64,000 nt of DNA from BP-464 sp045805505 (GTDB lineage: Bacteria > Actinomycetota > Thermoleophilia > Solirubrobacterales > Solirubrobacteraceae): assembly GCA_045805505.1 (NCBI GenBank), contig JBJMLA010000164.1, forward strand, positions 1 through 64,000, in the 5' to 3' direction. Numbering within the stretch: the first letter of the stretch is position 1; each line of letters starts with the position of its first letter. A program made the translations under genes and the position numbers. This document shows positions 60,860 through 64,000 of this stretch, piece after piece. The notes beneath the pieces were generated by a model. The model did no database searches and was not told the origin of the DNA. It saw nothing but the letters and a program-made list of their open reading frames with translations.

Positions 60860-61858
60860 CTAGGCCTTGGCCATGGGACCGTCGATCTTCTCTTCGCCGA
60901 CCTCGCCCACCACGCCGGGCGGGATGGCCACCATGTGCACCGCGGGAAGCCCGATCTCGGTGTGGTAGGTGTTGTTCGACCCTTGGGGGGCCTGCCACAC
61001 GGGTGCGTCCCAGTCGGGGACGTAGTTGCGGTAGCCGCCGGAGTTCAGCTCGTAGCGCAGGCCGGCCGGGTCGCGGAAGTACAGGTAGTTCTGCTCGCCC
61101 ATGCCGTGCTCACCGGGGCCGTAGTCGACCGCGTGGCCGCGCTCGATGATGAACCGGGCGCCTTCGGTGACCTCATGGTTGGTCGGAACCCAGAAGGCGA
61201 GGTGGTGCAGCCGGCCCGGGATCCCGTCGAAGTCGTGAATGAAACCGAAATCGTGCGACTTCTCGTTTTGCGTCGCCAACCCGAAGAACCACTCCGGCTG
61301 GCCCGGGATCCATGACGCGACCGCACCCATGATCCGGAAGTCCAGCGCGTCACGATGCCACTCCAGCGCGGCCTTGACGTCGGGAGCGGTCACCGTCATG
61401 TGGTCCAGGATCCTCACGCCGATGCCGTGGCCACCGGTGCGTTGTGGGCGCTCCGGGTAATCGGACTCCTCCCCCGGGGGCGCCACCGCTAGATCGACCT
61501 CCCAGAAGAGCTCGGTCGGGTGGCCCGCCGGCCCGGTGAACCGGTAGGCACGGCCGTGACCGAAGGAGGACTCGATCCACTCCCCCGTGATGCCGGTCGC
61601 TTCGACCGAGGCGACGGCAACCTCGAGCTGCTCGGCGTTCCACGAGCGCCAGGCCGCGTGACCCAGCGCCGGCTCCGTCCCTTCGGTAAGCACGAGGCTG
61701 TAGGCGTAGTAATCGCCCCAGCAGCGCAGGTAGACCGATCCTTCGTCCTCCTTGACGACGAACAACCCGAGGATGTCGCGCGCGAAGGCGACAGATTCCT
61801 CGAGCTTGGGGGTCATCAGCTCGACGTGGGACAGAACGGACAGCGGGCGGTGCGGCAT
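60860..61858 (-). CDS. Extradiol (catechol 2,3-dioxygenase-type) ring-cleavage enzyme
   Basis: 332 residues from the ATG at 61858 with GGAGG before it. Two VOC modules; metal ligands H153 (RILDHMTV), H219 (GRLHHLAFWV) and E270 (LRYELNSGG); family end GEHGMGEQNYLYFRDPAGLRYEL. It differs from HpaD and is closer to type I catechol and biphenyl-diol dioxygenases. It probably opens the ring of the product of the MhpA-like hydroxylase. Its N-terminus is echoed in the leader peptide at 29372. Confidence 0.88.
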   Translation of the reverse strand: MPHRPLSVLSHVELMTPKLEESVAFARDILGLFVVKEDEGSVYLRCWGDYYAYSLVLTEGTEPALGHAAWRSWNAEQLEVAVASVEATGITGEWIESSFGHGRAYRFTGPAGHPTELFWEVDLAVAPPGEESDYPERPQRTGGHGIGVRILDHMTVTAPDVKAALEWHRDALDFRIMGAVASWIPGQPEWFFGLATQNEKSHDFGFIHDFDGIPGRLHHLAFWVPTNHEVTEGARFIIERGHAVDYGPGEHGMGEQNYLYFRDPAGLRYELNSGGYRNYVPDWDAPVWQAPQGSNNTYHTEIGLPAVHMVAIPPGVVGEVGEEKIDGPMAKA

Positions 61859-61873
61859 CTTTCCTCCTTGCAG

Positions 61874-61891
61874 TACGAAACGGACCGTATC
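61874..61891 (-). promoter_or_regulatory. TetR-type operator before the second dioxygenase
   Basis: Minus strand GATACGGTCCGTTTCGTA, 17 of 18 consensus positions, with TTGACA ending 6 bases upstream and the ATG 16 bases downstream. Confidence 0.78.
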
Positions 61892-61953
61892 ACATGCTGT
61901 CAAGTCATGGGATGTGCCGGCCCGCCGGGCCATTACAGCAGGCCCGCCCCCGC

Positions 61954-62142
61954 TCAACGCCCCGTCGGCCTGACCACCATGGTCTCCGCCTCGGCCACGT
62001 CCTGGTTGGGGACCTCGCGACGAGCGGTCCCGCGGTCGGCGATGTAGCTCGTCCAGTCCTCCCCATTCCAGAAGCGCTGCTCATGGAGTTCCCACGGATC
62101 CGGATACCAGGCCGCGGGCCAGACCTCGGTCGCTTCTGACAA
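61954..62142 (-). CDS. DUF2510-type small protein
   Basis: 62 residues from a TTG at 62142 with GCGAGGA 5 bases before it. Core WYPDPWELHEQRFWNGEDWTSYI is the DUF2510 motif (W-Y-x-D-P ... R-x-W-x-G-x-x-W-T) usually found at the ends of actinobacterial membrane proteins; here it stands alone. The start is 12 bases after the purU stop. Role unknown. Confidence 0.65.
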   Translation of the reverse strand: MSEATEVWPAAWYPDPWELHEQRFWNGEDWTSYIADRGTARREVPNQDVAEAETMVVRPTGR

Positions 62143-62153
62143 GACGATCCTCG

Positions 62154-63044
<891 letters not shown>

Positions 63045-63263
63045 CGTGCTCACGTTCGGGGTCCCGTCCTGGTCGGCGATGTGGCCCAGCGGGCATGACG
63101 AGCGCCCCGAGGCGTCGTGGATTATTTGCGGCTCAACCGGAGCGGAGGCAGCAACTAGTCCTCGGCACTCGCCGGCGGCACGCACAGACCGAGCCAGCTC
63201 AGGTGCACGCCCTGCGCGACGAGCAATCGTCGCCAGCGCGCCATGGATCGGTCCGAGATTGTG

Positions 63264-63281
63264 AACGACACGGCACGTATC
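63264..63281 (-). promoter_or_regulatory. TetR-type operator, weakest copy, upstream of purU
   Basis: Minus strand GATACGTGCCGTGTCGTT, 14 of 18 consensus positions. Between it and the purU ATG are 220 bases with only a 29-codon frame (63155-63244) that I do not trust. Confidence 0.5.
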
Positions 63282-63311
63282 GTATAGGACCCGAGCCGGG
63301 TCATGCAACCG

Positions 63312-63596
63312 CTACATACGGCCGTAGTAGATCGGCCTCGAGCGATCCAGCGGTGGGACTTCGAGCTGAACCGTTTCGTCCTTGCCGTCGTCATCGACCA
63401 GTGAGTAGATCTGCGAGACGCTCAGCAGCTCCTCGCGCCCACCGACCTCGACAACGATGTGCCCCACCGCGATGACGCGGCCCCGGTACTCGACCGATTC
63501 GCCGCGGAGCGCACGCGTCACGTCGTCGAGCAGGTCGTGGCACTCCCGGTCGACCTCGAGTTCGCGTCCGTCGGTCAGACGAATGAGCGTCCGCAT
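63312..63596 (-). CDS. Hypothetical protein
   Basis: 94 residues from the ATG at 63596 (MRTLIRLTDGRELEVDRE). Acidic, with alternating strands and helices (VIAVGHIVVEVGGREELLSVSQIYSLVDDD), no membrane segment and no family that I recognise. It lies between the catabolic genes and the excisionase-like gene and may belong to the element backbone. Confidence 0.5.
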   Translation of the reverse strand: MRTLIRLTDGRELEVDRECHDLLDDVTRALRGESVEYRGRVIAVGHIVVEVGGREELLSVSQIYSLVDDDGKDETVQLEVPPLDRSRPIYYGRM

Positions 63597-63726
63597 CGGT
63601 CGTTGATAACAGGTCCGACGTTGGCGCATCAACAGGGGATGGATCGCCCGCCGTCCTCGCTACTGAGGCCGTGTGCACTAGCAACCCACCGGGGGGTGGT
63701 TCGCGCCTCGCGCGACGTAGAGAGCA

Positions 63727-63975
63727 ATGGATGACCTGCCTGGCGATCTGCTCCGGCCCGCACAGGTCTGCCGCATGCTCGGCGTGTCGAGATCGTGGCT
63801 GTACGCAGCCGCGCAGTCAGGGCGCATTCCCTGCGTCAGGCTCGGCGGCCCGGACGGTCCGTTGCGCTTCGTGCCCGGAGACATCGCGACGTGGATCGAA
63901 GAGGCCCGTGCCGCCTGGGCGCCGGGCAGGACGTCGGGACAGATCCTCGACCGCGCCGCGAGGTTCCGGCGCTAG
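63727..63975 (+). CDS. Excisionase-like helix-turn-helix protein
   Basis: 82 residues. A MerR-like winged helix of the HTH_17 excisionase type: LLRPAQVCRMLGVSRSWLYAAAQSGRIPCVRLGG, then LRFVPGDIATWIEEA. Such proteins bend DNA at att sites to direct excision and usually sit immediately before a tyrosine integrase. The window ends 25 bases after its stop, so the neighbour cannot be seen. Confidence 0.75.
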   Translation: MDDLPGDLLRPAQVCRMLGVSRSWLYAAAQSGRIPCVRLGGPDGPLRFVPGDIATWIEEARAAWAPGRTSGQILDRAARFRR

Positions 63976-64000
63976 GCGAGGCTGATGGCGCGAGGCACCA

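Noticed and set aside
63155..63244. A 29-codon frame in the purU leader
   Set aside because: It has an ATG but no clear ribosome site and no homology; unlike the leader at 29372 it does not overlap the next start.

Overview
The window is very GC-rich, has actinobacterial-style gene packing (ATGA/GTGA/TTGA start-stop overlaps, many GTG and TTG starts) and encodes secreted propeller and repeat proteins with a C-terminal domain that I associate with Solirubrobacterales/Thermoleophilia (Conexibacter, Solirubrobacter, Baekduia, Patulibacter). That placement is an inference from style and protein families; no rRNA is present.

Positions 1-23,000 look like core chromosome. A cobalamin riboswitch (about 4091-4268, minus strand) heads an operon of three exported DUF4430-type proteins, an ECF transporter T component and an ECF ATPase that runs off the left edge. 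A PduO-type cob(I)alamin adenosyltransferase is divergent from it. Next come a PAP2 phosphatase, a PRC-barrel-like protein, a fatty-acid desaturase, a cupredoxin, tRNA-Glu(CUC) and tRNA-Leu(CAG), an anti-sigma-type ATPase, an AraC regulator with a VOC protein, a 1086-residue secreted propeller protein, a DHA2 MFS pump, a zinc alcohol dehydrogenase, RNase HI, a secreted protein with three tail-collar-like units, and a small glycan-type operon (Gfo/Idh/MocA oxidoreductase, glycosyltransferase, BKACE, hexapeptide acyltransferase).

At 23,020-23,048 only the 3' end of a tRNA gene is present, an attachment-site scar. To its right are mobile-type genes: unknown proteins, a TacA/TacT-like toxin-antitoxin pair and a truncated conjugative relaxase/helicase. 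At the far right (63,727) is an excisionase-like helix-turn-helix gene. I infer one integrative element from about 23,020 to beyond 64,000.

The cargo (27,000-63,300) is a catabolic island for phenolic, probably methoxylated, aromatic acids. A minus-strand operon read from 40,361 encodes the homoprotocatechuate pathway: HpaB, HpaC, HpaE, HpaD, a FAH-RraA fusion, a DapA-type aldolase, two P450s (one GcoA-like in its I-helix) and a succinate-semialdehyde-type dehydrogenase. A THF-dependent O-demethylase-like GcvT protein, two MetE-like methyltransferases and PurU suggest demethylation coupled to one-carbon disposal. A seven-gene operon (50,923 down to 44,071) combines FAH, an ABC importer, a hydratase-aldolase and an RraA protein. 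A plus-strand operon (51,666-56,203) is FAH, cupin, BKACE, phosphate butyryltransferase and butyrate kinase, which could recover ATP from a CoA ester. MhpA-like hydroxylase, a second extradiol dioxygenase and the importer's binding protein follow.

Eleven copies of an 18-bp imperfect palindrome (GATACGATCCGTTTCGTA in promoter direction) lie before nearly every transcription unit of the island, including both sides of a TetR gene (51,016-51,576). The simplest reading is one island-wide TetR regulon, with the hpaB promoter under a separate divergent IclR regulator.
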